NCBI RefSeq assembly: GCF_900609055.1 | Contig: NZ_UXAW01000083.1 | Coordinates: 1 to 62,854 of the forward strand | DNA from: Pseudogemmobacter humi | GTDB taxonomy: Bacteria > Pseudomonadota > Alphaproteobacteria > Rhodobacterales > Rhodobacteraceae | Direction of reading: 5' to 3' | DNA length: 62,854 bases | In this document: positions 62,183-62,854 of the stretch, one piece after another | Layout of the letters: the number at the start of each line of letters is the position of its first letter | Position numbering within the stretch: the stretch's first letter is position 1 | Translations under genes and position numbers: made by a program | The notes under the pieces: generated by a model | Told to the model about the DNA's origin: nothing | Seen by the model: the letters and a program-made list of their open reading frames with translations, nothing else | Databases searched by the model: none

Positions 62183-62399
62183 CGGATTTCCGCATTTGAC
62201 AGCCCGGCGGCGCCTGGCGCAGCATCCCCGGCCGGAGCGGGGTCCGAAAAGGGGTGAAGCGCGTCCCGCGCCAGGCTATAGAAGGAATGCCGCGCGGCTG
62301 CGCGGCCAGGACCGGAACGGGCGTGGCTTGCGCCCTTGAAACCGGCGGGCTCTGCTGCATGGGCTGCGGGGCTGCGAACGGAGGCGTGGAGAGGCTAAG

Positions 62400-62854
62400 G
62401 TGATCGGCAGGTTCCTTCTGGGTGCGGGTTTGGGCGGTCTTGTCGGCACCGGGCTGCTTGCGCTGTTGTCAGTATCGTTTTCCGGCCCCTTTCCGCGACC
62501 GGGCGGCGGGGTCGTGCCGCCGGTGCAGGAGGCGCCGGCAGGGGCGGGCGCAGGCGCGCCGCCCGCTGTTTCGGCCCCCGAACCGGCTTCGCCCGAGGAA
62601 AGCCCCACCGGCGATATATCTGTGCAGGACGCGGCCCCCGCGCCGGTGGCGGAAGCCGCGGCTTCCGCGCCGCCCGACGCCCCGGGCGGCGAAAGCGCCG
62701 CTCTGAGCGGCAGCGCCCCGGCACAGCCTGAACCACCGGCGGCAGCGGCGAGCGCGCCCGCCGCACCGGCCACGCCCGCCGCGGCGCCCGACATCGCGCC
62801 GCCTGCCGCGCCGGATGCCCCCGCTCCGCCCGGCGATACCGCCCGCCCCGAGAC
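62400..62854 (+). CDS. Membrane-anchored Pro/Ala-rich protein, truncated at the right edge (possible divergent polysaccharide deacetylase)
   Basis: GTG start at 62400 with GGAGAGG upstream; 151 complete codons run to the edge. N-terminal transmembrane segment (about 4-27, FLLGAGLGGLVGTGLLALLSVSF), then a low-complexity Pro/Ala/Glu-rich stretch. Such N-termini occur in Rhodobacteraceae divergent polysaccharide deacetylases, but the catalytic domain is outside the window, so this is a guess. Confidence 0.6.
   Translation, partial: MIGRFLLGAGLGGLVGTGLLALLSVSFSGPFPRPGGGVVPPVQEAPAGAGAGAPPAVSAPEPASPEESPTGDISVQDAAPAPVAEAAASAPPDAPGGESAALSGSAPAQPEPPAAAASAPAAPATPAAAPDIAPPAAPDAPAPPGDTARPE

Noticed and set aside
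1-62854. CRISPR array, prophage or insertion sequence
   Set aside because: No regularly spaced repeats with spacers, no integrase or transposase, no attachment duplication seen.

Overview
The window reads as a high-GC chromosome segment from an alphaproteobacterium of the family Rhodobacteraceae. Evidence: the murG-murC-murB-ddl-ftsQ-ftsA-ftsZ-lpxC-bamD-recN order, a DUF2484 protein inside the cell-wall cluster, a FtsZ with a very long linker, a Cys-free L33, neighbouring xpaC/telA genes, an alphaproteobacterial type RNase P RNA, and a family of short palindromic intergenic repeats. I see no prophage, transposase, CRISPR array or rRNA operon.

Layout. 1-3.6 kb (minus): a catechol siderophore operon cut by the window edge (DHB-AMP ligase, free-standing aryl carrier protein, start of an EntF-like NRPS). 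3.8-5.5 kb: a cytochrome b561 and a GT2-type glycosyltransferase. 5.6-20 kb: the peptidoglycan and division cluster, ftsW to ftsZ, then lpxC, bamD and recN. 20.2-24.6 kb: purQ, a DctB/DctD-like two-component pair and a small membrane protein behind a perfect palindrome. 25-28 kb: RNase E with a long leader. 28-31.4 kb: DUF486 protein and a MetQ-MetN-MetI importer. 31.5-34 kb (minus): tRNA-Gly(GCC) and three consecutive alpha/beta hydrolases. 34-38.8 kb: an MsbA-like ABC exporter, an acyl-CoA synthetase and a secreted protein. 38.8-41.2 kb (minus): purC-pfkB-dtd operon. 41.4-47.5 kb (minus): a probable envelope-stress operon (27-residue membrane peptide, XpaC, TelA, DUF2927, DUF4241, SPFH-GYF, double zinc-ribbon membrane protein). 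47.6-52.8 kb: pseudouridine synthase, TadA-like deaminase, CBS protein, UPF0173 hydrolase, gatC-gatA. 52.8-57.6 kb: lipoprotein plus amidase, XRE regulator, rnpB, rpmG, a P-loop protein, a BI-1 family protein, a DUF1127 protein. 57.7-62.85 kb: LysR regulator, quinone oxidoreductase, PraR-like regulator, hisN-like phosphatase, membrane protein, RraB-like protein, and a truncated Pro/Ala-rich membrane-anchored protein.

The most interesting items are the 41.4-47.5 kb operon with an easily missed 27-residue peptide translationally coupled to xpaC; a DctD-lineage regulator that has lost the sigma54-contacting GAFTGA loop; a 28-bp perfect palindrome that buries the Shine-Dalgarno of a membrane-protein gene; a 21-bp palindrome upstream of lpxC; and the palindromic repeat family found at about eight gene borders.

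Several genes and sites are too short, too near the edge or non-coding and so are easily overlooked: the NRPS fragment, rnpB, rpmG, the 27-residue peptide, the tRNA and the partial gene at the right edge. All assignments come from reading the sequence; no database search was run.
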